Shown: piece by piece, positions 33,611-43,303 of the stretch
Layout: each line of letters starts with the position of its first letter
How positions within the stretch are numbered: position 1 is the stretch's first letter
Assembly (NCBI GenBank): GCA_963734085.1
Contig: CAVTFT010000021.1
Coordinates: forward strand, 124,001-188,000
Reading direction: 5' to 3'
DNA from: CAIWHR01 sp963734085
GTDB lineage: Bacteria > Pseudomonadota > Gammaproteobacteria > Burkholderiales > Casimicrobiaceae
DNA: 64,000 nucleotides
The notes under the pieces: generated by a model
Told to the model about the DNA's origin: nothing
The model's database searches: none
Seen by the model: the letters and a program-made list of their open reading frames with translations, nothing else
Made by a program: the position numbers and the translations under genes

Positions 33611-34549
33611 TCACTTGAGCTGGACGCGTGGATCGACCGCCTTGTACATCAGATCCGCAGCGAGATTGGAGAGCATCGTCGCGAACGCGACGTAGACGGT
33701 CAGCGCCTTGATTACCGGGAAGTCCGAGCGCTCGACGGCGAGGATCACTTCGCGGCCGATACCGGGAATCGAGAAGAAGCGCTCGACCAGGAAGGCGCCC
33801 AGCAGGAGCCCCGGCAGGTTGGCCATCAGATTGGTGATGATCGGGATCGACGCGTTGCGCAGCACGTGCACCCACATGATCCGGTTCTCGGAGAGCCCCT
33901 TCGCGCGCGCGGTACGCACGTAATCCTGATTGATCTCGTCCAGCACGAACGTCCGGTAGAGCCGGAGGCTCGGCGCGATGCTGACGGCGAGCAGGATCAG
34001 GATCGGCAGCGCCGCGTAATGGAAGAGGTTCTCGGCAAAGCTGTTGCCCCAGCCCTGCACCGGGAACCAGCCGAGCTTGTAGGCGAAGAAATACTGGAAG
34101 ACGATGATGTAGACGAGGATCGAGATCGACAGGCCGACGGTGCAGACGATCATCACCATCCGATCGGTCAGCGAGCCGCGGACGTAGGCGACGGCGAGCG
34201 CGAGCGCGATCGACAAGAGCGCGTCGAGGATCGTGAGCGGCACCACGACGGTGAGCGAGGGCCCGAGACGGGTGGCGAGGATGTTCGACACCTGCTCGTT
34301 GGTGCTCCACGAGGCGCCGAAGTTGGCCGTCACGACCTGCTTGACGAAGATCCACAGCTGAACCCAGTACGGCTGATCGACGCCCAACTGGCGGCGGATG
34401 TTGTCGATCTGCTCCTGGTTGCTGATCTTCCCCGCGAGGACGTAGGCGGGGTCGCCGCCGACGGCGTTGAACAGAATGAACACGAGCAGGATGACGCCGA
34501 GCATCGTCGGAATCATCTGCCATACGCGCCGGATGATATATGCCGTCAT
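33611..34549 (-). CDS. Oligopeptide-type ABC transporter permease (DppB-like)
   Basis: A 312-residue permease starting MTAYIIRRVWQMIPTMLGVI, the classic DppB/OppB N-terminus, with six membrane segments and the cytoplasmic motif DYVRTARAKGLSENRIMWVH. GGAGGAGG precedes the ATG at 34549. It pairs with the DppC-like permease 10 bases downstream. Confidence 0.94.
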   Translation of the reverse strand: MTAYIIRRVWQMIPTMLGVILLVFILFNAVGGDPAYVLAGKISNQEQIDNIRRQLGVDQPYWVQLWIFVKQVVTANFGASWSTNEQVSNILATRLGPSLTVVVPLTILDALLSIALALAVAYVRGSLTDRMVMIVCTVGLSISILVYIIVFQYFFAYKLGWFPVQGWGNSFAENLFHYAALPILILLAVSIAPSLRLYRTFVLDEINQDYVRTARAKGLSENRIMWVHVLRNASIPIITNLMANLPGLLLGAFLVERFFSIPGIGREVILAVERSDFPVIKALTVYVAFATMLSNLAADLMYKAVDPRVQLK

Positions 34550-34697
34550 TGCATGATCCTCCTCCGCCCCGCGCGCGGGTCGCGCGCGCTTCGGGCTGCC
34601 GGTCGGACGTCACGCGCGGCAATGCCGCGGCATGGCGTCACGCGGATCCGCGCCGGGTTCGCCGCGCGGATGCGTATTGTTCTCCCTCGGTACTGCC

Positions 34698-36536
34698 TTA
34701 CTGCTCCTCCTTCGACCCTCCGGGCCCCGGAATCGGTCGTGTGCCGACCGGGGCGACGTCGATGTACTGCCATTCCGAGTGCAGGATCGGGTGCTTCTTG
34801 TAGCCGATGACCCACGGCTGCATCAGCTGGTTGCGGTAGCGGCTGATGTCGAGGCGCCACGGTGCGTAGGCCTCGATGATCTTCGCCATCTCGTGGTACA
34901 GCTTGTCGCGTTCGGGCGAGTCGGGCATCCGGATCGACTGCTCGTAGAGCTTGTCGTACTCGGGAATCTTCGCGCACGCGTTGTTGCTCTGGTAGATGTT
35001 CTTGCTGTAGAGCAGCTGCACGAAATTGTCGCCGTCCGGGTAGTCGGCGATCCAGGAGGCGGTGCGCATCATCAGCTTGCACTGCTTCTCGAGCTTCAGG
35101 AGCTCGGGGAACTTGTCCTTCTGGACCTCCATCCGGATCGCGATCGAATCGAATGCCTTCTTCCACATTTCGTCCTGCTGGCGGCCGAGCGAATCCGGAC
35201 GCGACGCGTAGCGGACGACGAGCGGCTTGCCGTCGGGCAGCGTGCGAAAGCCGTCGGCGCCCTTCTTGTACCCGAACCGGTCGAGCAGCGCGTTGGCGCC
35301 CGCAGGGTCGTACTTTACGCTTGTCCGGTAATTGGGGTCATAGCCGACGACGCCCGGAGGAATCGGGAACTGCGCTTCGACCGCCTGGCCGCTGCGCACG
35401 ACCTTGATCTCCTCGTCGACGTCGTAGGCCATCGCCATCGCCCGGCGCAGCGCGATCTTCTCCTTCGAGAGGCCGCCGACCACGGGATCCTGCAGGTTCC
35501 AGTAGTGGTACGTGATCTCCGGGTCGACGAAGCGCGACAGCTTCACCCCCTTGGCCGCGAAGGCCGGCTTCAGCTTGCCGCCGTCGAGCACGTTGGGCGC
35601 GAGCGGCCCCTCCATGTTCATGATGTCGAGCTCGCCGTTCTGGAACGCGAGCAGCCGTGCCTGATCCTCCTCGATGATGCTGATCTCGACGCGGCCGACC
35701 TGCGGCATCTTCTTGCCCTTCATCTCGGCGATCAGCTGGCGGTCGGCCGGATCGTTCGACGTGAAGTTCCAGACGAAGCCGCGGAAATCCGGATTCGCCT
35801 CGAGAAAGATTTTCGAGCTCCTGATCCATTTCACGAGCTTGTACGGGCCGGTGCCGACCGGATTCGCCATGGCGCGCCCGCTCTCGTCGGCGTACGCCTC
35901 GATCACCTCGCGCGCGACGGCGGACGTGGGCTCGTGGGCGAGGATGTACGTCAGCCCGTAGTCGGTGTCCTTGAGCTCTATGCGCAGCGTGTAGCGATCG
36001 ATCGCCTGCAGGCCCGCGACCTTCGCGTTGTAGTCGAACTTGCCCGACTTCTTCGCCGCGTCGACGACCTCGTCCAGGCCGACGATCTTGCCTTCGACCA
36101 GGAACGCGTACGGCGAGTGGATCTTCGGGTCGACCAGCCGTTTCAACGAGTAGACGTAGTCGTCAGCGGTCAGCTCGCGCTTCTGGCCCTTGAACGCCGG
36201 GTCCGGGATGAAATGGATGCCCTTCTTGAGCTTGATCGTGTACGTCTTGCCGTTGTCGGTGATTTGCGGCAGCGCTTCGGCCGTCAGCGGGACGAGCTTC
36301 GACGGCCGCGCGAGGTAGTCATAGGTGTAGAGCGTCTCGAAGAGCACCTGAACGAGCGTCCCTGAGTACAAGTCGTGGACGCCTGCCGGGTCGAAGCCGG
36401 TCTCCGCTGCGGGGAAGACGTGGCGGACGACTTTTTTCATGTCGGCGGCGTAGACGACGGTTGCTGCGAGCGCAGCGATGGCGGTCGAGACGAGCGCCAC
36501 GCCGGCAGCGCGCGTGAGACTCAACAGAAACGGCAT
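34698..36536 (-). CDS. Peptide/opine-type ABC substrate-binding protein (first paralogue)
   Basis: A 612-residue SBP_bac_5 family protein. The signal peptide ends near residue 30 (VVYA|AD). The mature protein begins with KKVVRHVFPAAETGFDPAGV and has the family core LYTYDYLARPSKLVPLTAEALP plus the C-terminal DYPDGDNFVQLLYSKN block. GGAG precedes the ATG. It shares long stretches with the next upstream gene (36589-38385), so the operon holds two paralogues, here 52 bases apart. Ligand unknown; peptides, oligosaccharides and metal chelates are all bound in this family. Confidence 0.92.
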   Translation of the reverse strand: MPFLLSLTRAAGVALVSTAIAALAATVVYAADMKKVVRHVFPAAETGFDPAGVHDLYSGTLVQVLFETLYTYDYLARPSKLVPLTAEALPQITDNGKTYTIKLKKGIHFIPDPAFKGQKRELTADDYVYSLKRLVDPKIHSPYAFLVEGKIVGLDEVVDAAKKSGKFDYNAKVAGLQAIDRYTLRIELKDTDYGLTYILAHEPTSAVAREVIEAYADESGRAMANPVGTGPYKLVKWIRSSKIFLEANPDFRGFVWNFTSNDPADRQLIAEMKGKKMPQVGRVEISIIEEDQARLLAFQNGELDIMNMEGPLAPNVLDGGKLKPAFAAKGVKLSRFVDPEITYHYWNLQDPVVGGLSKEKIALRRAMAMAYDVDEEIKVVRSGQAVEAQFPIPPGVVGYDPNYRTSVKYDPAGANALLDRFGYKKGADGFRTLPDGKPLVVRYASRPDSLGRQQDEMWKKAFDSIAIRMEVQKDKFPELLKLEKQCKLMMRTASWIADYPDGDNFVQLLYSKNIYQSNNACAKIPEYDKLYEQSIRMPDSPERDKLYHEMAKIIEAYAPWRLDISRYRNQLMQPWVIGYKKHPILHSEWQYIDVAPVGTRPIPGPGGSKEEQ

Positions 36537-36588
36537 ATCAACTCCAAGAGTTCGGACCGCGACGCGACACGCGTTCGAAAGGCGAGGA

Positions 36589-38385
36589 TCACTGGCGGGG
36601 CAGGACGTCGAGGTACATGTAATTGGCCTGCAGGATCGGGTGCTTCTTGTACCCCTGGATCCACGGCCGGATCAATTCACTGCGCATGCGGGAGACGTGG
36701 AGCCTCCACGCAGCGTCGACTTCCATCTGCCGCGACATCTCGAGGAACAGGCGGTTGCGCTCGGGTGAGTTCGGCAGTAGCCGCGACTGTTCGTAGAAGT
36801 GGTCGAACGCCTTCGATTCGTAGCAGCCGGGGTTGCTCTGGCCGACGTTGGGACCGTAGAGCAGTTGCACGAAATTGTCGCCGTCCGGGTAATCGGCGAT
36901 CCAGCCCTGGCCCCACATCTGCAGCTTGCACGCCTTCGACGCCTGGACATTGTCGGAAAACGGCGCGACGACGGTCTCCATGCGGACCCCGATCTTTTGG
37001 AGCGATTTGAGCCAGAGCTCGTCCAGCTCGCGCTGCGTGCTGCCTGGCTCGGTCGCGAGATGCACGACGAGCGGCTTGCCGTCGGGCAGCGTACGCCAGC
37101 CGTCGCTGCCTTTCTTGTAGCCGAAATAGTCGAGCAGCTTGTTCGCGAGCACCGGGTCGTACTGGTTGACACTGCGGTAATTCGGGTCGTGACCGACGAC
37201 ACCCGCGGGGATCGGCATCTGCAGGGCAACCGCCTGCCCTTTGCGCACGACCTTGATCTCCTCGTCGATGTCGTAAGCCATTGCCATCGCGCGACGCAGC
37301 GCGATCCTTTCCTTGGTGGACCCGCCGATGACCGGGTCACGGAAATCGAATGCCGTGTACGTCATGTCGGGGTCGGGAACCCGTTCGAGGCCGATGCCCT
37401 GCTTCGCGAGGTCGGGCTTCAGGTGGTCGCCATCGAGTGCGGCAGGCGCGAAGGTTTCAGGAACATTGATGTAGTCGAGCCGGCTCTGCTGAAAGGCGAG
37501 CCAGATCGACTGCGCCTCGTCGATCACGATGATCTCGACGCGCCCGACCTGCGGCATCCTCTTGCCGCGCATGTCCTTGATGAGCGCGTCGTCCCACGCA
37601 GGCTCCGATGCGGCGAAGTCCCAGACGAAGCCCCGATACTCGGGGTTCGCCTCGAGCACCATCTTCGAACGGCGCGTCCAGCTCGTCAGCATGTAGGGAC
37701 CGGTGCCAACCGGATGCGCCATCGTGTCATCGGCGTACGCCTCGATCACCTCGCGCGCGACGATGCCGAGCGAGATGTGGGCGACGATATAGAGAAAGTT
37801 GTAGTCCGTCTCCTTGAGCCGGAAGCGCAGCGTGTAGCGATCGACCGCCTCGATCCCCGGAATTTTCGCGTCATAGTCGAAGGAGCCGGTCTTCTTCGCC
37901 TTCGCCGCGTGCTCGTCCAGGCCCACGATCTTGCCTTCGAGCAGGAACGCGTAGGGCGCCCGGTTCTTCGGATCGAGAAAGCGCAGGTACGAGTAGACGA
38001 CGTCCTGCGCGGTGAGCTCGCGCTTCTGACCCTTCCATACGGGGTCGGGGGCAAAATAGATGCCCTTCTTGATCTTGAATGTGTAGGTCTTGCCGTTGTC
38101 TGCGACTTCCGGCAACGCTTCAGCCACCATCGGCACGAGCTTCGCGGGCCGGGCGAGATAATCGTACGTCAGGAGCCGCTCGAAGATCGCCTCGATGACC
38201 GTTGCCGAATAGAGATCCGAGATGCGAACAGGGTCGAAGCCGTTTTCGCCGGTGGGAAAGTACGCGTGCACGACCTTGTTCGGGTCCGCAGCCGCCTGGG
38301 ACCAGGCTGGGGTCGCGAAGGCGCCGGCAAGGCCGATGGCTGCGACGAGCCACGCAAGCCGCTCCGGGAACGTCCGCCAACGCAT
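36589..38385 (-). CDS. Peptide/opine-type ABC substrate-binding protein (second paralogue)
   Basis: A 598-residue SBP_bac_5 protein, first gene of the operon. Signal peptide about 1-29 (ends ATPAWS). The mature part reads NKVVHAYFPTGENGFDPVRI, then LLTYDYLARPAKLVPMVAEALP and the C-terminal DYPDGDNFVQLLYGPN. The ATG at 38385 is set by a very strong GGAGGGGAGAG site; the longer frame upstream is noise. Co-occurrence with its paralogue suggests two ligands or affinities served by one channel. Confidence 0.92.
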   Translation of the reverse strand: MRWRTFPERLAWLVAAIGLAGAFATPAWSQAAADPNKVVHAYFPTGENGFDPVRISDLYSATVIEAIFERLLTYDYLARPAKLVPMVAEALPEVADNGKTYTFKIKKGIYFAPDPVWKGQKRELTAQDVVYSYLRFLDPKNRAPYAFLLEGKIVGLDEHAAKAKKTGSFDYDAKIPGIEAVDRYTLRFRLKETDYNFLYIVAHISLGIVAREVIEAYADDTMAHPVGTGPYMLTSWTRRSKMVLEANPEYRGFVWDFAASEPAWDDALIKDMRGKRMPQVGRVEIIVIDEAQSIWLAFQQSRLDYINVPETFAPAALDGDHLKPDLAKQGIGLERVPDPDMTYTAFDFRDPVIGGSTKERIALRRAMAMAYDIDEEIKVVRKGQAVALQMPIPAGVVGHDPNYRSVNQYDPVLANKLLDYFGYKKGSDGWRTLPDGKPLVVHLATEPGSTQRELDELWLKSLQKIGVRMETVVAPFSDNVQASKACKLQMWGQGWIADYPDGDNFVQLLYGPNVGQSNPGCYESKAFDHFYEQSRLLPNSPERNRLFLEMSRQMEVDAAWRLHVSRMRSELIRPWIQGYKKHPILQANYMYLDVLPRQ

Positions 38386-38580
38386 CTCTCCCCTCCAAAA
38401 ATAAAAGCCGCGTAATGTACCATTTTGGCGCATCCCCATGCCACGCCGTCCGCCGCAACGCCTGGACCGATCGACAGCCACCGTCCGCGGGGCTGCGATC
38501 GGGCGCCATCGCCCGATTCCCCCGGTCGCGGACGGCCGGCCCGCCGCCGACCGATCCCCCCACCGTGCGGGGAGCCGCCG

Positions 38581-39228
38581 ATGAAACCCGCCTACTGGGA
38601 CGATGCGACCCGCGCGCTCTCCCGGGCCGATCCGGTGTTGCGGCGGCTGATCGACGGCGTTCCCGGCATCCACCTCACCCGCCGCGGCGACGCGTTCACG
38701 ACGCTGGCGCGGGCGATCGTCGGCCAGCAGATCTCGGTGAAGGCGGCGCAGACGATCTGGGAGCGTTTCACCCTGGCCACCGGCGCCGGACGCGATACCG
38801 GGGCACTCTCGGTGCGGCTCGATGCCGCCCGCGTCGGCCGCACGCGCCTGCCCACGCTGCGGCGCTGCGGGCTGTCCGCACGCAAGGCCGAATACCTGCG
38901 CGATCTCGCCCGCCATTTCACGTCGGGAAAGCTCGATCCACGGGAGTGGCCCGCATTGGACGACGAGACGCTGATCGCGCGGCTCGTCGACGTCAAAGGC
39001 ATCGGCCGCTGGACCGCCGAAATGTTCCTCATGTTCCACGAACTGCGCGCCGACGTCTTTCCGGTCGACGACATCGGGTTGCAGAAGGCGATTGCAAAGT
39101 ACTACAACGACGGCGCGCGGCTCGACGTCGCGGCGATGCGCGCACTGGGCGCGACGTGGCAGCCGTGGCGCAGCGTCGCGACGTGGTACCTGTGGCGCTC
39201 GCTCGACCCCGTTCCGGTCGAATACTGA
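38581..39228 (+). CDS. DNA-3-methyladenine glycosylase, AlkA-type HhH-GPD
   Basis: A 215-residue helix-hairpin-helix glycosylase. The HhH motif is LVDVKGIGRWTAEMF (about 135-149) and the catalytic aspartate is in VFPVDDIGLQ (D164 by alignment with AlkA). It removes alkylated bases such as 3-methyladenine, starting base excision repair. It lacks the N-terminal AlkA extension and AdaA parts, fitting the short form. GGGGAG precedes the ATG. Its stop is 5 bases before the kinase gene, so the two are co-transcribed. Confidence 0.9.
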   Translation: MKPAYWDDATRALSRADPVLRRLIDGVPGIHLTRRGDAFTTLARAIVGQQISVKAAQTIWERFTLATGAGRDTGALSVRLDAARVGRTRLPTLRRCGLSARKAEYLRDLARHFTSGKLDPREWPALDDETLIARLVDVKGIGRWTAEMFLMFHELRADVFPVDDIGLQKAIAKYYNDGARLDVAAMRALGATWQPWRSVATWYLWRSLDPVPVEY

Positions 39229-39233
39229 CCGGC

Positions 39234-40217
39234 ATGGCCGCCGCTGCCCACCCGTACGCCACCCTCACGCCCGACGTCGTTCTCGACGCGCTCGACGGGA
39301 TCGGGTTGCGCGGCGACGGCCGGCTCCTCGCGCTCGGCAGCTACGAAAATCGCGTCTATCAGATCTGGATCGAGGATGCGCAGCCGGTCGTCGCCAAGTT
39401 CTATCGGCCCGGCCGCTGGTCGGACGCGCAGATCCAGGAGGAGCACGCATTCGTCGCGGAGCTCGAGGCGCGGGAAATCCCGGCGGTCGCGCCGCTCACG
39501 CGTGACGGCGCGACACTCCACGCTCACGGCGGCTTCCGGTTCGCCGTGTATCCGAAATGCGGTGGCCGCGCGCCCGAGCTCGAGGATGCGGCGACGCTCG
39601 AATGGATGGGCCGCTTCCTGGGACGCATCCATGCGGTCGGCGCGCGCTCGCCGTTCCGGCATCGCCCCGCGCTCGATGTCGAGACGTTTGGCGTTGCGCC
39701 GCGCGACTGGCTGTCCGCGCACGACTTCATCCCGCCCGACTTGCAGGATGCATGGCGCAGCATTGCCGCGCTCGCGCTCGATGGCGTGCGCCGCGCTTTC
39801 GATCGTGCCGGCGACGTGAAGACATTGCGGCTGCACGGCGACTGCCACGCCGGCAACGTGCTGTGGACCGACGACGGTCCACACTTCGTCGATTTCGACG
39901 ACGCGCGCACAGGCCCCGCGGTGCAGGATCTCTGGATGCTGCTCGCAGGAAGCCGCGCCGAGATGACGCGACAGCTGGCGTCGGTGCTCGACGGCTACGG
40001 CGATTTTTTCCACTTCGATCCGCGCGAGCTTTACCTTACCGAGGCACTGCGCACGCTGCGGCTTCTCCACTATTCGGCGTGGCTTGCGCAGCGCTGGGAC
40101 GATCCCGCGTTTCCCGCCGCTTTCCCGTGGTTCAACACCCAGCGCTACTGGCAGGACCGCATTCTGGAGTTGCGCGAGCAGGTGGCGCTGATGGACGAGC
40201 CGCCGCTCGAGGTGTGA
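39234..40217 (+). CDS. srkA: Stress response Ser/Thr kinase, SrkA/RdoA-like
   Basis: A 327-residue aminoglycoside-phosphotransferase-fold kinase. The catalytic loop LHGDCHAGNVLW (200-211) and the metal-binding VDFDDAR (219-225) match the SrkA (YihE) family, which counters damage after oxidative or envelope stress. GSYENRVYQI near 36-45 is the glycine-rich loop. It directly follows the glycosylase gene. The opposite-strand lolD ends 6 bases after its stop. Confidence 0.88.
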   Translation: MAAAAHPYATLTPDVVLDALDGIGLRGDGRLLALGSYENRVYQIWIEDAQPVVAKFYRPGRWSDAQIQEEHAFVAELEAREIPAVAPLTRDGATLHAHGGFRFAVYPKCGGRAPELEDAATLEWMGRFLGRIHAVGARSPFRHRPALDVETFGVAPRDWLSAHDFIPPDLQDAWRSIAALALDGVRRAFDRAGDVKTLRLHGDCHAGNVLWTDDGPHFVDFDDARTGPAVQDLWMLLAGSRAEMTRQLASVLDGYGDFFHFDPRELYLTEALRTLRLLHYSAWLAQRWDDPAFPAAFPWFNTQRYWQDRILELREQVALMDEPPLEV

Positions 40218-40223
40218 CAACGG

Positions 40224-40920
<697 letters not shown>

Positions 40921-40928
<8 letters not shown>

Positions 40929-42228
40929 AGCGCAGCGCCTCCGCGGGGTTCACCTTGGCGGCGCGCCACGCCGGATAGATCGTCGCCACGAGCGCGAGCA
41001 CGAGGGCGATTGCCGCGATCGTCACGACGTCGGCGCGCTGCAGGTCGGACGGCAGCTCGCTGATGTAGTAGACGGACTTGTCGAGGAACTGGACGGAAAA
41101 CAGCCGCTCGATCGCCGGCAGCACCGTGCCGACGTTGAGCGCGAGCACGATCCCGCCGACCACGCCGATCAGCGTGCCGATCGCGCCGATCAGCGCGCCC
41201 TGGATCACGAAGATTGTCATGATCGACGACGGCGATGCGCCCAGCGTGCGCAGGATCGCGATGTCGGCGTTCTTGTCGGTCACCGTCATCACCTGTGCGG
41301 AGACGATGTTGAACGCCGCCACGGCGACGATCAGCGTCAGGATGATGAACATCACCCGCTTCTCGATCTGCACCGCGCGGAAGAAATTCGCGTGCGACAG
41401 CGTCCAGTCGCGCACTTCGGCGTCGACGTTGAGCTTGCCGGCGAGCTCGCGCGCAACCGCCGGCGCCGCATAGAGATCGTCGAGCTTGAGCCGTACGCCG
41501 GTGACGCCGTCCATCCGGTAGAGCTTCTTCGCATCGTCGATGTCGATCAACGCGAGTCCGCTGTCGAACTCGTACATGCCGACCTCGAACACCCCGACCA
41601 CCCGAAAGCTCTTCAACCGGGGCAACGTGCCGGCGGGCGTCGCGGTTCCCTGTGGCGTGACGACGACGACGGTGTCGCCCAGGCGGACGCCCATCGCCCG
41701 CGCGATCTCGGCGCCGAGAACGATGCCGAATTCTCCAGGCTTGAGCGCGGCGAGCGAGCCTGCGCGCATGTGGCTGCCGATGTCGGCGACGCCGTCCTCC
41801 TGCGCAGGATCGATGCCGCGGATCAGCGCGCCGCGGTTGACGCCGTCCGCCGAGAGCATCGCCTGGCCGAGGACATACGGGGCAGCCGCCTTCACGCGCG
41901 GATTGTCGAGCGCCGACTTCTCGACGGCGGCCGGGTCGGTCAGCACCGGGATGCCGCGAATCTCGATGTGCGAGGCGACGCCGAGGATCCGATTGCGCAG
42001 CTCCTGCTGGAAGCCGTTCATCACCGACAGCACGACGATCAGCGCGGCGACGCCCAGCGCGATCCCCGCCATAGAAGTGAGTGCGATGAACGAGATGAAC
42101 GAGTTGCGGCCCGAGCCGCGCCGCGCGCGCGTGTAACGCAGCCCGACGGCGATTTCGTAGGGCGACAAGGGGGGCGTTTCGCTGAATGAAAGAAGGACGA
42201 AGGCCGTCGGGCAGCACGGCGGGCGCAT
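40921..42228 (-). CDS. lolC: Lipoprotein-releasing system membrane subunit LolC/LolE
   Basis: A 435-residue FtsX-type permease: helix near 40-70 (SFIALTSMAGIALGVAALIV), a large periplasmic domain (about 75-290), then three helices. The family N-terminus begins around SPYEIAVGLRYTRARRG. The ATG at 42228 adds a few non-conserved residues and has no clear ribosome site; a TTG just before SPYE is an alternative. Only one such subunit is present, so it may work as a homodimer (LolF type) or pair with a distant gene. Confidence 0.92.
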
Positions 42229-42295
42229 TATCGCATGCTAGACTTCGACCATCTTCCCGCCGCACGCACGCCGCTCGCAACGTATCGCGTGCCTC

Positions 42296-43303
42296 ATGCA
42301 GCTCGTTCTGTCGATCCCCGGTCTGCTCGCGCACGACGGACGCAGCGATACGCGCGCGCCGCATCTGGCGCGTCTCATCGGCTGCGCCGGTGCGGCCATC
42401 CACGAGCCCGACGGCTTCGGCGCTGCGCTCGCGCCGCATTACGGCGTCACGCGGCAAACCGATTGGCCGCTGGCGGCGATCCGGATCGCAGCATTGGGTG
42501 TCGACCCGGGCGATGCCTACTGGCTTGCCGCCGATCCGGTGACGCTCGTCGCGGGCCACGACAATGTCCACCTCGCCGGCGTCGCCCGCGACCTCGCGGC
42601 GGAAGAGGCCGCCGCGCTTATCGATACGCTCAACGCGCATTTCGCCGCCGACGGCGTAGCGTTCGTCGCGCCGCGACCCGATCAATGGTTCGTCCGCGCG
42701 GCGGTCGCGCCCGCGATCACGACACAGCCCCTCGATGCCGTCGCCGGCCGCACGCTGCGCGAATGTCTGCCCGAGGGCCGCGATGCGGGAACTTGGCGGC
42801 GATGGCAGAATGAGATCCAGATGCTCCTGCACGAACATCCGGTAAATGCAGCGCGCGAAACGGCTGGCCGGCCGCCGGCGAACAGCGTCTGGTTCTCCGC
42901 CGGCGGAAGGCGCGCCGCGCGCGGGCAACTGCGCGCGCCGATCCGCACGTGGGCGAACGGCGGTATCGCCGCGGCGCTTGCCGCGCATGTGGGCACGCCC
43001 GCCCTCCCGCTCGAAGACGAGCTCGGAGCGATCCTCGGTGCACCCCCCGATGACGCAACGCTCGTCGTTGCGCTCGATCAGGCGTCGGAGCTCGCGGACG
43101 TCGAACGCGCGTGGGCGGCGCCCGCATCGCGCGCGCTTTCCCGCGGGACGTTCGAGAATGTCACGCTGATGGGCGACGGCGTGGGTCACGCGGCGGTGTG
43201 GACGGCGCGTCGGCAAAACGCATGGGGACGGCTCACTGGCGCGCTGGCGCGGCACGACCTCGAGGTGCTTCTTGCCGCCGGGCGGACGCCAGCGCCGAGG
43301 TGA
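42296..43303 (+). CDS. Conserved protein upstream of recJ, phosphoglycerate-mutase-like annotation
   Basis: A 335-residue soluble protein with no signal peptide or membrane segment. It begins MQLVLSIPGLLAHDG and has RTWANGGIAAALAAHV and ENVTLMGDGVGHA stretches. Homologues in this position in betaproteobacteria are usually annotated as hypothetical or as distant relatives of 2,3-bisphosphoglycerate-independent phosphoglycerate mutase; the metal ligands of that enzyme are not evident. Its stop overlaps the recJ start by one base, so it is translated with recJ. Function not assigned. Confidence 0.8.
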   Translation: MQLVLSIPGLLAHDGRSDTRAPHLARLIGCAGAAIHEPDGFGAALAPHYGVTRQTDWPLAAIRIAALGVDPGDAYWLAADPVTLVAGHDNVHLAGVARDLAAEEAAALIDTLNAHFAADGVAFVAPRPDQWFVRAAVAPAITTQPLDAVAGRTLRECLPEGRDAGTWRRWQNEIQMLLHEHPVNAARETAGRPPANSVWFSAGGRRAARGQLRAPIRTWANGGIAAALAAHVGTPALPLEDELGAILGAPPDDATLVVALDQASELADVERAWAAPASRALSRGTFENVTLMGDGVGHAAVWTARRQNAWGRLTGALARHDLEVLLAAGRTPAPR

